This document shows positions 51,488-60,571 of a DNA stretch of 64,000 nucleotides, one piece after another (position 1 is the first letter of the stretch; every line of letters starts with the position of its first letter). The stretch is taken from positions 248,001 through 312,000 of the forward strand of contig NZ_WUMO01000006.1 in the NCBI RefSeq assembly GCF_009826975.1. Direction: 5' to 3'. The notes below the pieces were generated by a model. It ran no database searches, had not been told where the DNA came from, and saw only the letters and a program-made list of their open reading frames with translations. This DNA comes from Flavobacterium sp. HBTb2-11-1 (GTDB lineage: Bacteria; Bacteroidota; Bacteroidia; Flavobacteriales; Flavobacteriaceae). The position numbers and the translations under genes were made by a program.

Positions 51488-53215
51488 TTAATTCAACTGC
51501 ATATCTGCTATAATGTTTTGAATCTTTTGATCTAAGAAACTTTCTGCTTCATCAAAATCAGAAACCGATTCGATTTCAGCATTCACACTAATGTAGAATT
51601 TAATTTTAGGTTCAGTTCCGCTTGGTCTTGCGCAAATTTTAGAGCCATCCTCAGTATAATAAATCAATACATTCGATTTCGGAATATCCATTGTTGATTC
51701 TGAACCGTCTAATAAATTTAAAGCGATAGACGATTGATAATCTTCAACCATAATAACTCTTTGTCCGTTAATTTCTTTCAAAGGATTTTCACGTAAATCG
51801 ATCATCATTTGATTGATTTCCTGTAAGCCTTCCATTCCTTTTTTGGTTAAAGAAACTAAGAATTCTTTATAAAAACCATTTTCAACATAAAGCTGTAAAA
51901 GTTCTTTATAAACAGAGCTTCCCGCAGCTTTTGCCTGAGCGGCAACTTCGCATATCAATAAAGTAGCGGCAACTGCATCTTTATCTCTAACAGCATCGCC
52001 AACCATAAATCCGAAACTTTCTTCACCACCTCCGATAAATTCTAGTTCAGGAAAATCTTTGATCATTTTTGCGATCCACTTAAATCCAGTCAAGCCAACT
52101 TTACACTCAACGCCATAGCTTGTTGCCAATTCCATCATCATTGGAGTTGAAACGATTGTTGAGCCAACGAATTGTTTTCCGTTAAGTTTACCTGCTTTTT
52201 TCCATTGTTTCAGTAAGAAAGAAGTCATCAAAACCATCGTTTGGTTTCCGTTTAATAAAATCATTTTACCGTCATTGTTACGAACAGCAACTCCTAAACG
52301 GTCGCAGTCAGGATCTGTTCCCACTACAATGTCAGAATTTGTTTTATCTGCTAGAGCCAAAGCCATAGTTAAAGCTTCTGGTTCTTCTGGGTTTGGAGAT
52401 TTTACCGTTGGGAAATCTCCATCTGGAATAGCTTGTTCCGGAACGATATGAACATTCTTATATCCAGCTTGCGATAAAACATCTGGAATTGATTTTATAG
52501 AAGTTCCGTGCAATGAAGTAAAAACAATATGAAGATTGTCTTTGGCTTCGGCAGGCGTATTAAAACTTGCGTTTTCGATAGATGATTTTATAAATGCTTT
52601 GTCTATTTCGGTATCAATGTACTGAATCAAACTTTCGTTTGCGTTAAATTTGATTTTGTCATAACCTAAGCTTTCAATCACATTTACAATTTCTTTGTCC
52701 TGAGGAGGAACAATTTGCCCTCCATCTTGCCAATATACTTTATATCCGTTGTACTCCGGTGGATTGTGAGAAGCTGTTAAAACAATTCCGCATTGGCATT
52801 TTAAATATTTAAGAGCAAAAGATAATTCTGGAGTTGGTCTCAAATCAGAAAACAAATAAACCTGAATTCCGTTTGCCGAGAAAACATCAGCTACCACTTT
52901 AGCCAACGTGTTGCTATTGTGACGACAATCGTAAGCAATAACTACTTTTAAAGGTTCGTTTGGAAAAACTTTATGCAGATAATCAGATAATCCTTGAGTA
53001 TTTTTTCCAAGTGTGTATTTGTTGATTCTGTTATTTCCAATACCCATTACACCGCGCATTCCTCCAGTTCCAAACTCTAGGTTTTTGTAAAAACTCTCTT
53101 CAAGTTCTTTTGGTGAAGTGGTCATTAATTCCTTAACTGCAGCCTGAGTTTCTTGATCGAATGTTGGCGTCAGCCATTCGTTTACAGCATTTAATATATT
53201 TGGTGCTATATTCAT
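51488..53215 (-). CDS. Phospho-sugar mutase (phosphoglucomutase/phosphomannomutase)
   Basis: 575 residues, four-domain alpha-D-phosphohexomutase. The catalytic Ser loop is VLTASHNPPEYNGYKVYW (~residue 140), metal-binding VGTDPDCDRLGVAV (~residue 297), sugar loop GGGEESFGFMVGDAVRDKD (~residue 395) and phosphate loop CARPSGTEPKIKFY (~residue 535). It converts glucose-1-P to glucose-6-P, or the mannose pair. The ~575 length is that of the PgcA/Pgm2-type subgroup. Monocistronic with its own terminator. Confidence 0.94.
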   Translation of the reverse strand: MNIAPNILNAVNEWLTPTFDQETQAAVKELMTTSPKELEESFYKNLEFGTGGMRGVMGIGNNRINKYTLGKNTQGLSDYLHKVFPNEPLKVVIAYDCRHNSNTLAKVVADVFSANGIQVYLFSDLRPTPELSFALKYLKCQCGIVLTASHNPPEYNGYKVYWQDGGQIVPPQDKEIVNVIESLGYDKIKFNANESLIQYIDTEIDKAFIKSSIENASFNTPAEAKDNLHIVFTSLHGTSIKSIPDVLSQAGYKNVHIVPEQAIPDGDFPTVKSPNPEEPEALTMALALADKTNSDIVVGTDPDCDRLGVAVRNNDGKMILLNGNQTMVLMTSFLLKQWKKAGKLNGKQFVGSTIVSTPMMMELATSYGVECKVGLTGFKWIAKMIKDFPELEFIGGGEESFGFMVGDAVRDKDAVAATLLICEVAAQAKAAGSSVYKELLQLYVENGFYKEFLVSLTKKGMEGLQEINQMMIDLRENPLKEINGQRVIMVEDYQSSIALNLLDGSESTMDIPKSNVLIYYTEDGSKICARPSGTEPKIKFYISVNAEIESVSDFDEAESFLDQKIQNIIADMQLN

Positions 53216-53337
53216 TATATGATTTCGTTTTTATGTTTGTTTAAAAATAGTTTGTTATTGAGAGTTTAAGGTGCTTTATGAAATATTTTTATATCTTAAT
53301 TAAACATAGATTTAAAAATATACCTTAAAAAAGTTTT

Positions 53338-54294
53338 TTAAAAATTAACCTCTCGTGCTACTTTATATCTTGCCTCGTTATTTTTTGTTCTTAAAATAAT
53401 TTCGCCCAAGAATCCTGCTAAAAATAACTGAGTTCCTAAAATCATGGTAGTTAAAGCAATATAAAACCATGGATTGTTGGTAACTAAGCTATATTTCATT
53501 CCAGTATACATGTGATATAGTTTGGAAATTCCGATGTACCCAGCTGCTAAAAATCCGATAATAAACATTAAAGAACCTATTGCGCCAAATAAGTGCATGG
53601 GTCTTTTTCCGAATCTAGATAAAAACCAAATGGTAATCAAATCTAGGAATCCGTTTATAAAACGTTCCATTCCAAATTTAGTTTCACCATACTTTCTAGC
53701 TTGGTGAATTACCACTTTTTCGCCAATTTTTCCGAATCCGGCATTTTTAGCCAAAACAGGAATGTAGCGGTGCATTTCGCCAGAAACTTCAATGTTTTTT
53801 ACCACAACATTTTTATAAGCTTTCAATCCGCAATTAAAATCATTCAGATCAACGCCAGAAGTTTTTCTAGCGGCCCAGTTGAATAATTTTGACGGAAGAT
53901 TTTTTGCCACAACAGAATCGTAACGTTTCTTTTTCCAACCTGAAACCAAATCGTATTTCTGATTCACAATCATTTCGTACAATTCAGGAATTTCATCTGG
54001 ACTATCTTGCAAGTCAGCATCCATTGTAATAATAACATCGCCTTTTGCTTTTGCAAAACCAGCATGTAAAGCCTGAGATTTTCCGAAGTTTTTCATGAAA
54101 CGAATTCCTTTTACATTAGGATTTTCGTTAGAAAAACCTTCAATAATCTGCCAAGAATTATCTGTACTACCATCATCTACAAAAATGATTTCATAAGAGT
54201 AATTGTTAGACTGCATCACTTTAATGATCCAAGTGTAGAGTTCTTTAAGTGATTCCTCCTCGTTTAGAAGCGGTATAAGTATAGATAAATTCAT
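53338..54294 (-). CDS. Family 2 glycosyltransferase with two C-terminal membrane helices
   Basis: 318 residues. The GT-A domain (~1-225) has SILIPLLNEEESL, IIFVDDGSTDNSW and ITMDADLQDSPDEIPELYEM (DxD-like). Two helices (~235-260 and ~272-300) anchor it in the inner membrane. This is the GtrB/DPM1-type arrangement that loads a sugar onto undecaprenyl phosphate. The sugar is not known. The DUF4199 gene lies 8 nt upstream on the same strand. Confidence 0.92.
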   Translation of the reverse strand: MNLSILIPLLNEEESLKELYTWIIKVMQSNNYSYEIIFVDDGSTDNSWQIIEGFSNENPNVKGIRFMKNFGKSQALHAGFAKAKGDVIITMDADLQDSPDEIPELYEMIVNQKYDLVSGWKKKRYDSVVAKNLPSKLFNWAARKTSGVDLNDFNCGLKAYKNVVVKNIEVSGEMHRYIPVLAKNAGFGKIGEKVVIHQARKYGETKFGMERFINGFLDLITIWFLSRFGKRPMHLFGAIGSLMFIIGFLAAGYIGISKLYHMYTGMKYSLVTNNPWFYIALTTMILGTQLFLAGFLGEIILRTKNNEARYKVAREVNF

Positions 54295-54302
54295 TTATAT
54301 TT

Positions 54303-54833
54303 TTATTCTTGTGTAGATTTGCTTTTAAAAAATGCTGCGAAAATTAATCCGAAAATTGCGCTTATAACCATAGCAAAAACAGATCCTTTTAATAATTCAA
54401 AAGTAGAATACGGATTGCTTTCTTTCATTTTAGCAACAGCTTCATTAATTGCTGAAGCTGGCGTGCCAAATTTCTGCATCATACCAATAGTATATTTGAT
54501 CATAATTTCGCTCAAAGTGTCTTTTGCGCCTGGATCAATTACATTAAATAATACGATGTTGAAAGTTGTTGATATTAAAATACCAATTACTGCAGCTATA
54601 AAATAAGTAGTAAAAGCATCTTTAAAAGGAAAAACACCGTTTAAATCTTTCTTAGTTTTAGAAAGTAAAATGATACTAATTGTAAGGCTTATTACGATTC
54701 CTAGTATTCCCATCCACCAAGCTGTAAACAGATTTAAATCAATAGCATAGATTGTAGCTGTAACCAAAGCAGATGCAATTCCGATCATTACACCATACGT
54801 AACTCCATTCTTTTTTATAACTTCATTAATCAT
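54303..54833 (-). CDS. DUF4199 membrane protein
   Basis: 176 residues with four predicted membrane helices (GVMIGIASALVTATIYAI, MGILGIVISLTISIILL, YFIAAVIGILISTTFNIVLF and VFAMVISAIFGLIFAAFF). It matches DUF4199, a Bacteroidota family of unknown function usually encoded directly before such a glycosyltransferase, as here (8 nt). It may help that enzyme, for example as a lipid-carrier transporter. This is inference from position. Confidence 0.88.
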   Translation of the reverse strand: MINEVIKKNGVTYGVMIGIASALVTATIYAIDLNLFTAWWMGILGIVISLTISIILLSKTKKDLNGVFPFKDAFTTYFIAAVIGILISTTFNIVLFNVIDPGAKDTLSEIMIKYTIGMMQKFGTPASAINEAVAKMKESNPYSTFELLKGSVFAMVISAIFGLIFAAFFKSKSTQE

Positions 54834-54935
54834 ATTTCGATATGTTTAAAATTAATCCACAAATATAGTAATTCCCACTATAATCGGATATAAAAAAAGC
54901 TTTTCGAAATAAACTAAAAAAAAGTAAGCTAACTG

Positions 54936-54965
54936 TTTGTTTATTAAAAAAGAATTGTAAATTTG
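54936..54965 (+). promoter_or_regulatory. Promoter of the L31 gene (-33 TTTG, -7 TAAATTTG)
   Basis: TTTG (54936-54939), 18-nt spacer, TAAATTTG (54958-54965): a full match to the Bacteroidota consensus. The leader to the ATG is ~110 nt. Confidence 0.75.
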
Positions 54966-55011
54966 CACACTCAAAAATAATTAAATTTTTAAACAAAAAA
55001 GAGTATTATTT

Positions 55012-55064
55012 GTTTACACCTTTTTCTAACCATGAAAAAGCTTCAAAATAAAGGTGCTCCAAAC
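55012..55064 (+). promoter_or_regulatory. Possible structured leader of rpmE
   Basis: GTTTACACCTTT (55012-55023) can pair with AAAGGTGCTCCAAAC (55050-55064) with a bulge. Ribosomal protein leaders in other bacteria regulate their gene by binding the product; here that is only a suggestion. Confidence 0.35.
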
Positions 55065-55081
55065 AATAAATAAAAGAAAAG

Positions 55082-55336
55082 ATGAAAAAAGGAATTCACC
55101 CAGAAAATTACAGATTAGTTGCATTTAAAGACATGTCGAATGATGAGGTTTTTATCACTAAATCTACTGCAGATACAAAAGAAACAATTGAAGTTGACGG
55201 AGTTGAGTATCCAGTTGTAAAAATGGAGATTTCTAGAACATCTCACCCTTTCTATACTGGTAAATCTAAACTTATCGATACTGCAGGACGTATTGATAAA
55301 TTCAAAACTAAATATGCTAAACACGCTAAAAAATAA
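55082..55336 (+). CDS. rpmE2: Ribosomal protein L31, type B
   Basis: 84 residues. [20 protein letters not shown], then [20 protein letters not shown] and [20 protein letters not shown] match the type B form, which lacks the zinc-binding Cys of type A. In many bacteria type B replaces type A under zinc limitation; in Bacteroidota it seems to be the only copy. Strong promoter and hairpin terminator bracket the gene. Confidence 0.95.
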   Translation: MKKGIHPENYRLVAFKDMSNDEVFITKSTADTKETIEVDGVEYPVVKMEISRTSHPFYTGKSKLIDTAGRIDKFKTKYAKHAKK

Positions 55337-55356
55337 TAGCTGTTTTAAATTATACA

Positions 55357-55385
55357 AAAGCCTTCCAATTCTGGGAGGCTTTTTT
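55357..55385 (+). terminator. Intrinsic terminator of the L31 gene
   Basis: AAAAGCCTTCC pairs with GGGAGGCTTTT with one G-T pair, then T run. Confidence 0.75.
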
Positions 55386-55496
55386 TATGCGTTAAATATT
55401 ACTTTTCGTTAAAATGGTTTTTTAGTAAACCGGTAAAATATTCGTAACTTTGAAGCCAGGTAACCAAATCAAATTTTAACAAACACTCAATTATTT

Positions 55497-56672
55497 ATGA
55501 ACTACATTCTTTTCGACGGTCCCGTTCGGAATGCTTTATTACCCTTTACTTTTACACGGCCGGTAGCTGATATTTTGGTAGGAATTATGACGATTCGCCA
55601 GAAATGGGAAAAATATCTTGGTTCGACAATCACTACGATAACCGAAGAATATTTGTCTGAAAAATTTCCAATGGTTGAAATGGAGGAAAATGTAATGATC
55701 AACGCAGCGTATTTGCCAAATGATACTCTTGCGGAGATGGTTTCTAATTTGACAGAAAATCAGGCAATCTTTAAAGGTGAAGATGTAATTGCATTTTTTG
55801 CGAACGAAAATCAGGAAGAAGTCGATTTTGATTCTTACGAAATCATTCAGTACAATGAAGATTGTATCACCATTGAACATACTTGGGATATTTTTTCTAA
55901 AAATGACGCGGCGATTCGTCAGGATTTTAAATATCTGACAGAAGACCGCACTTCTCAGCCAATTCCTAAAAGTGTAAATGTAATTTCGCCAGAGAATATT
56001 TTTATTGAAGAAGGAGCAAAACTAGAGTTTGTAACTTTAAATGCATCGACTGGTCCTATATATATAGGTAAGAATACCGAAATTATGGAAGGAACCGTAA
56101 TTCGAGGACCATTCGCTTTATGCGAAAATGCAATGGTAAAAATGTCGGCTAAGGTTTATGGAGCAACAACTGTTGGGCCTGGAAGCCGAATAGGAGGCGA
56201 GGTTAAAAACTCGGTTCTTTTTGCTAATTCAAATAAAGGGCATGAAGGATTTTTAGGAGATTCAGTTTTAGGAGAATGGTGCAATATCGGAGCAGATTCT
56301 AATAACTCGAACCTAAAGAACAATTATGAAGAAGTGAAATTATGGAGCTATGAAACAGAAGGTTTTGCTAAGACAGGACTTCAGTTTTGCGGTTTAATGA
56401 TGGGAGATCACAGTAAATGCGGAATCAACACGATGTTTAATACAGGAACTGTGGTTGGGGTAAGCGCTAATATTTTCGGAAGCGGATTTCCTCGCAACTT
56501 TGTTCCAAGTTTTTCTTGGGGCGGTGCTGCCGGATTTACGACTTATTTAACTAAAAAAGCTTTTGAAACAGCAAGATTAGTGATGAGTAGAAGAAATATA
56601 GAATTTGATGCAACTGAAGCTGCAATTATGGAACATATTTTCGAGGAAACTAAAAAATGGAGAAAAGACTGA
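55497..56672 (+). CDS. Alternative GlmU-type sugar nucleotidyltransferase/acetyltransferase
   Basis: 391 residues. Instead of the standard GlmU start it begins NYILFDGPVRNALLPFTFTR and PVADILVGIMTIRQKWEKYL. This is the Bacteroidota version of the nucleotidyltransferase half. A left-handed beta-helix (~160-360: IYIGKNTEIMEGTVIRGPFA, KMSAKVYGATTVGPGSRIGG, WCNIGADSNNSNLKNNYEEV) is the acetyltransferase-type half. Enzymes of this kind make UDP-GlcNAc from glucosamine-1-P for cell wall and lipid A. Standalone gene; function assigned from family knowledge. Confidence 0.85.
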   Translation: MNYILFDGPVRNALLPFTFTRPVADILVGIMTIRQKWEKYLGSTITTITEEYLSEKFPMVEMEENVMINAAYLPNDTLAEMVSNLTENQAIFKGEDVIAFFANENQEEVDFDSYEIIQYNEDCITIEHTWDIFSKNDAAIRQDFKYLTEDRTSQPIPKSVNVISPENIFIEEGAKLEFVTLNASTGPIYIGKNTEIMEGTVIRGPFALCENAMVKMSAKVYGATTVGPGSRIGGEVKNSVLFANSNKGHEGFLGDSVLGEWCNIGADSNNSNLKNNYEEVKLWSYETEGFAKTGLQFCGLMMGDHSKCGINTMFNTGTVVGVSANIFGSGFPRNFVPSFSWGGAAGFTTYLTKKAFETARLVMSRRNIEFDATEAAIMEHIFEETKKWRKD

Positions 56673-56710
56673 TTTTAATGAGATAATTAGTCAATTAGAT
56701 AATTTTTTGC

Positions 56711-56743
56711 AAACCCGACAGGTTTTAATAACCTGTCGGGTTT
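56711..56743. terminator. Bidirectional intrinsic terminator
   Basis: AAACCCGACAGGTT (56711-56724) pairs perfectly with AACCTGTCGGGTTT (56730-56743); between convergent genes. Confidence 0.88.
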
Positions 56744-56804
56744 TGTTATTTTAGGGTTTTAGAGAATTTTCTAATTTTCTAATTGACACATTTTCTAATT
56801 TTAC

Positions 56805-57248
56805 TTATTTGTCAATTTTAATAAAATCTCCTTTCATATTGAATTTTAATTCTAAACCGTTGGTAAGTTTTGTTTCATAACCAGAAGTCTCAATTTCTAT
56901 TTTGGTTACATCTTCTTTAGGGAAATTAGCTTTTATATAAGAAGCAATTTTTTTCGGGATGATAGATTTTGGGACTTTGCCAGTTTTGGCGTCCACTTCT
57001 TTCCAATTTCCTTTCTTGTCAAATTCAATTTCAATTTTATTGTCAAACTGAACTTTGTATTCTGTAGAAAGAATTTCTTTGTCTTCTAGGATATAGCTCG
57101 GTTTTTTAGATCCAAAATGTGTTTTTAAGAATGTTTGGGCATTTGCTGGTAAAGCTTCTTTTTTAATTACGGTTTTTTGTGCATTTGCAGAAAAACCAAG
57201 CATCAGTCCTGCAATTACGTAAACAGCCAGTTTTAATTTCGTTCTCAT
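56805..57248 (-). CDS. Periplasmic PepSY-like domain protein
   Basis: 147 residues with a signal peptide (LKLAVYVIAGLMLGFSANAQ). Two repeats of the type LPANAQTFLKTHFGSKKPSY ... EYKVQFDNKIEIEFDKKGNW and IPKKIASYIKANFPKEDVTK ... YETKLTNGLELKFNMKGDF match the PepSY-like (DUF2874) pattern: helix, then two strands each. Such proteins are small periplasmic modules of unknown role, possibly inhibitors or binders. Single gene, convergent with the GlmU-like gene. Confidence 0.85.
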   Translation of the reverse strand: MRTKLKLAVYVIAGLMLGFSANAQKTVIKKEALPANAQTFLKTHFGSKKPSYILEDKEILSTEYKVQFDNKIEIEFDKKGNWKEVDAKTGKVPKSIIPKKIASYIKANFPKEDVTKIEIETSGYETKLTNGLELKFNMKGDFIKIDK

Positions 57249-57363
57249 ATTTTGCTGATTTTTAAATTCTTATACAAGGTAAGATTTAAATTTTAAAAAT
57301 AGAAACAAATCGATTTGGTTTGATTCTTTGCAATTTAGGCTTTGTTTAATTCTTTAAATTTTT

Positions 57364-57452
57364 GCATTATCAAATTGTCTCATTGGCAAATTATCTAATT
57401 ATCACATTTTCAAAATTATCTAATTATCAAATTGGGACATTATCTAATTAAA
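57364..57452. repeat. Degenerate AT-rich tandem repeats
   Basis: Irregular units of AAATTATCTAATTATCA type, without coding potential, between the PepSY-like gene and the ABC-F promoter. A related TCTAATTTTCTAATT run lies at about 56767-56800. Confidence 0.6.
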
Positions 57453-57462
57453 TCTATCTTTG
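57432..57462 (+). promoter_or_regulatory. Promoter of the ABC-F gene (-33 TTG, -7 TATCTTTG)
   Basis: TTG (57432-57434) and TATCTTTG (57455-57462) with a 20-nt spacer. Leader of about 60 nt. Confidence 0.6.
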
Positions 57463-57526
57463 CAGCACGAAAAAAATGGGTAGTCAAATAAACGATTAAC
57501 CGATTAAACAAAATTCACAAACACAA

Positions 57527-59161
57527 ATGATTACAGTTAACGATATTTCGGTTCAGTTTGGCGGAACTACACTTTTTAGCGACGTTTCTTTTGCTATTAA
57601 TGAAAATGATAAAATTGCCCTTATGGGTAAAAATGGTGCGGGAAAATCGACACTTTTAAAGATAATTGCAGGTGTAAATAAACCTTCTACAGGAAATATT
57701 TCTGCTCCAAAAGAAGCTGTAATTGCCTATTTGCCTCAGCATTTGCTTACTGAAGATGGCGCAACTGTTATGGAAGAAGCGTCAAAAGCTTTCAGTGAGG
57801 TTTTTAAAATGAAAGCTGAAATCGACGATATCAATGAGCAATTGACCGTTCGTACCGATTATGAAAGTGACGAATACATGAAATTGATCGAAAGAGTTTC
57901 TGACTTAAGTGAGAAATTTTATGCTATCGAAGAAGTAAATTATGAAGCTGAAGTTGAAAAAGTATTATCAGGTCTTGGATTCGAACGCGAAGATTTTACA
58001 CGTCAGACTTCTGAATTTTCTGGAGGATGGAGAATGCGTATCGAATTGGCTAAAATCCTTCTAAGAAAACCAGATTTGATTTTGCTGGATGAGCCTACCA
58101 ACCACATGGATATTGAGAGCATTCAATGGTTAGAAGACTTCTTGTTGACTCAGGCAAAAGCAGTTGTGGTAATTTCGCACGATAGAGCATTCGTAGATAA
58201 TATCACCAACAGAACTATCGAAGTTACAATGGGAAGAATTTACGATTACAAAGCAAAATATTCTCATTACTTAGAATTAAGAAAAGATCGTAGAATTCAC
58301 CAGCAGAAAGCTTACGATGAGCAGCAAAAAATGATTGCTGAAAATCGTGCTTTTATTGAGCGTTTTAAAGGAACGTTTTCTAAAACAGATGCTGTTCAGT
58401 CTCGTGTAAAAATGTTGGAAAAATTAGAAATCGTTCAGGTTGATGAAGTAGATACTTCGGCATTGCGATTAAAATTCCCGCCAGCACCACGTTCAGGACA
58501 ATATCCAGTTATTGTAAAGGAAATGTCTAAATCGTATGGAGATCATGTTGTTTTTAAAGATGCCAATATTGTTATCGAACGCGGACAGAAAGTGGCTTTT
58601 GTTGGAAAAAACGGTGAAGGTAAATCGACAATGATTAAAGCGATCATGAAGGAAATCGGCGTTGATTCTGGAAGTGTTGAAATCGGACATAATGCGCAAA
58701 TTGGATATTTTGCACAAAACCAAGCTTCTCTGTTGGATGAAAATGCAACTATTTTTGAAACCATAGATAATATTGCTGTTGGAGATATTAGAACACAGAT
58801 TAAAAATATTTTAGGAGCTTTCATGTTTCAAGGTGATGATATCACTAAAAAAGTTAAAGTACTTTCTGGAGGAGAAAAAACGCGTTTGGCAATGATTAAA
58901 TTATTGTTGGAGCCAGTAAACTTATTAATTCTAGATGAGCCTTCAAACCACCTTGATATGAAAACCAAAGATATTATTAAAGATGCTTTGCGTGATTTTG
59001 ACGGAACTTTGATCCTAGTTTCTCACGATCGTGATTTCCTTGACGGATTGGCAACTAAGGTTTTTGAATTTGGAAATAAACGAGTAAAAGAACATTTTGA
59101 AGATGTGGCAGGTTTCTTAGCACATAAGAAAATGGATTCTATGAGAGAGATCGAGAAATAA
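57527..59161 (+). CDS. ABC-F family ATPase (ribosome-associated type)
   Basis: 544 residues, two ATPase domains without membrane segments. Domain 1: Walker A GKNGAGKST (34-42), signature FSGGWRMRIELAK, Walker B LILLDEPTNHMD. A linker of ~80 residues, charged and helical (RRIHQQKAYDEQQKMIAENR), follows. Domain 2: GKNGEGKSTMIKAI, LSGGEKTRLAMIKLLL, LLILDEPSNHLD. Such proteins act on the ribosome (EttA, Uup, YbiT) or protect it from antibiotics. The sequence and length fit a housekeeping YbiT-like member; a resistance role is not supported by context. Confidence 0.93.
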   Translation: MITVNDISVQFGGTTLFSDVSFAINENDKIALMGKNGAGKSTLLKIIAGVNKPSTGNISAPKEAVIAYLPQHLLTEDGATVMEEASKAFSEVFKMKAEIDDINEQLTVRTDYESDEYMKLIERVSDLSEKFYAIEEVNYEAEVEKVLSGLGFEREDFTRQTSEFSGGWRMRIELAKILLRKPDLILLDEPTNHMDIESIQWLEDFLLTQAKAVVVISHDRAFVDNITNRTIEVTMGRIYDYKAKYSHYLELRKDRRIHQQKAYDEQQKMIAENRAFIERFKGTFSKTDAVQSRVKMLEKLEIVQVDEVDTSALRLKFPPAPRSGQYPVIVKEMSKSYGDHVVFKDANIVIERGQKVAFVGKNGEGKSTMIKAIMKEIGVDSGSVEIGHNAQIGYFAQNQASLLDENATIFETIDNIAVGDIRTQIKNILGAFMFQGDDITKKVKVLSGGEKTRLAMIKLLLEPVNLLILDEPSNHLDMKTKDIIKDALRDFDGTLILVSHDRDFLDGLATKVFEFGNKRVKEHFEDVAGFLAHKKMDSMREIEK

Positions 59162-59181
59162 TATTTTCATTATAACTTCAA

Positions 59182-59214
59182 AAAGGGCATAAGTTTTAAT
59201 CTTATGCCTTTTTT
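59182..59214 (+). terminator. Intrinsic terminator of the ABC-F gene
   Basis: GGCATAAG pairs with CTTATGCC around TTTTAAT, followed by a T run. Confidence 0.8.
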
Positions 59215-59387
59215 TGTTTTTATAACAGTATTTTAATGCAATTTTTTTTACATAAAATATCTTTTTTTGTTATTTTAGTACTTCCATTTTCCTGTTGACT
59301 ATATGCAGTTAACTTTTGAACTCAAAAATAAAGAGCTGATTTTTAAATCGCTATACAAGCATTAATGTTTCAATTTATTTTAAGCCT

Positions 59388-60551
59388 ATGAGTAAAAGTC
59401 TATTAATGCCAATTTTTTTTCTTTTTTTTATTACGCCAACTTTTTTACATGCCCAAGGCGATTTGAATCAAGGAGCTGATAAAACCGATCAAAAAGAGAA
59501 TGGCGAAGTAAAATATCCGCAGTTTAAATTAAAAGGACTCATTCAGGCGAGATATTTAGAAAGTTTTGGGGATAATGTAGATGTTTTGGGAACTCATCAT
59601 TCGACAGGAGATGCAGTTCAAAGTTCTTTCGATATCAAAAGAATGCGTGTAGGCTTGAATACCAAATTGAGCGAAAATACAGAAATTGTAATTCTGGTCA
59701 ATTTAGCCGATTTTAAATCAGATCCAAAAGGTAAAGTTCTTGAAAATGCTTACGGGAAATATGCTTTTAATAAATATATAGCTTTAACAGGAGGTCAGTT
59801 TCGTCCAGCTTTTGGTATTGAAGAGCTTGTTCCGGTGGATATTATTAAGTCTTTTGACTTTTCGAACCAGTATTATGAATTCGGAAAAAACGGATGGACA
59901 AGTTTCCAGATTGGAGCATCGGCAACGGGAGCTTTTGATGTTGGGAAAATTCCAATCAATTATGCGGTTTCGGTTTTAAATGGAAACGGCAAAAATCAGG
60001 AAATGGATAAAGACAACGGAAAGCAATTTTCTTCGAGATGGGTTTTAGGATTGTCAAAAGACCATAAAATTAATTTAGGTTTAAACGGAGGTTTCGGAAA
60101 GGTTTTTAAAGAAGATGTATTTGCGCTAGGAGCAGATATTACAGGCGATTTTAAACTAACCGATAAACTTAGTTTTGATCTGCAGGTCGAATATAAACAG
60201 GGAACAAACCATAATTTATATTATTCCTTGCCAGTTGAAAGCCGAACAGACAATGTTGCCGATTATCAAATGCGAGGAATTTATTTCTTGCCGAACTTTA
60301 GATATACCGTAAATTATCAAAAACTCACAGCGCTTGAATTATCGTGTCGTTACGAAACTTTCGACCCTAGTTATAAAATCAATTCAAACGTGCGGACTAC
60401 TTACACGCCAATGATAAGTTTAGAATTCGGAAAATCATATACAGGCCGTATAGAGATGGGGTTTGAAATCGACAGGTTCGACAAAAGCATTCCAGATACG
60501 ACAACCTATGACAATAATTTATTTTTAATTCAATTGCAGCTCAGGATTTAA
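59388..60551 (+). CDS. Phosphate-selective porin O/P-type outer-membrane protein
   Basis: 387 residues with a signal peptide (MPIFFLFFITPTFLHAQ). FKLKGLIQARYLESFGDNVD, FDIKRMRVGLNTKLSENTEI, GGQFRPAFGIEELVPVDIIK and the end FLIQLQLRI are the OprO/OprP-type pattern (16-stranded porin). The family name refers to phosphate, but relatives in Bacteroidota carry other anions. It lies 20 nt upstream of a DASS transporter, so it probably supplies that transporter's dicarboxylate substrate across the outer membrane. Confidence 0.88.
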   Translation: MSKSLLMPIFFLFFITPTFLHAQGDLNQGADKTDQKENGEVKYPQFKLKGLIQARYLESFGDNVDVLGTHHSTGDAVQSSFDIKRMRVGLNTKLSENTEIVILVNLADFKSDPKGKVLENAYGKYAFNKYIALTGGQFRPAFGIEELVPVDIIKSFDFSNQYYEFGKNGWTSFQIGASATGAFDVGKIPINYAVSVLNGNGKNQEMDKDNGKQFSSRWVLGLSKDHKINLGLNGGFGKVFKEDVFALGADITGDFKLTDKLSFDLQVEYKQGTNHNLYYSLPVESRTDNVADYQMRGIYFLPNFRYTVNYQKLTALELSCRYETFDPSYKINSNVRTTYTPMISLEFGKSYTGRIEMGFEIDRFDKSIPDTTTYDNNLFLIQLQLRI

Positions 60552-60571
60552 TTCACTTAATTTTTGTTTTT

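Noticed and set aside
57527..59161. ABC-F antibiotic-resistance protein
   Set aside because: Sequence and context fit a housekeeping ABC-F; nothing indicates a resistance subtype.
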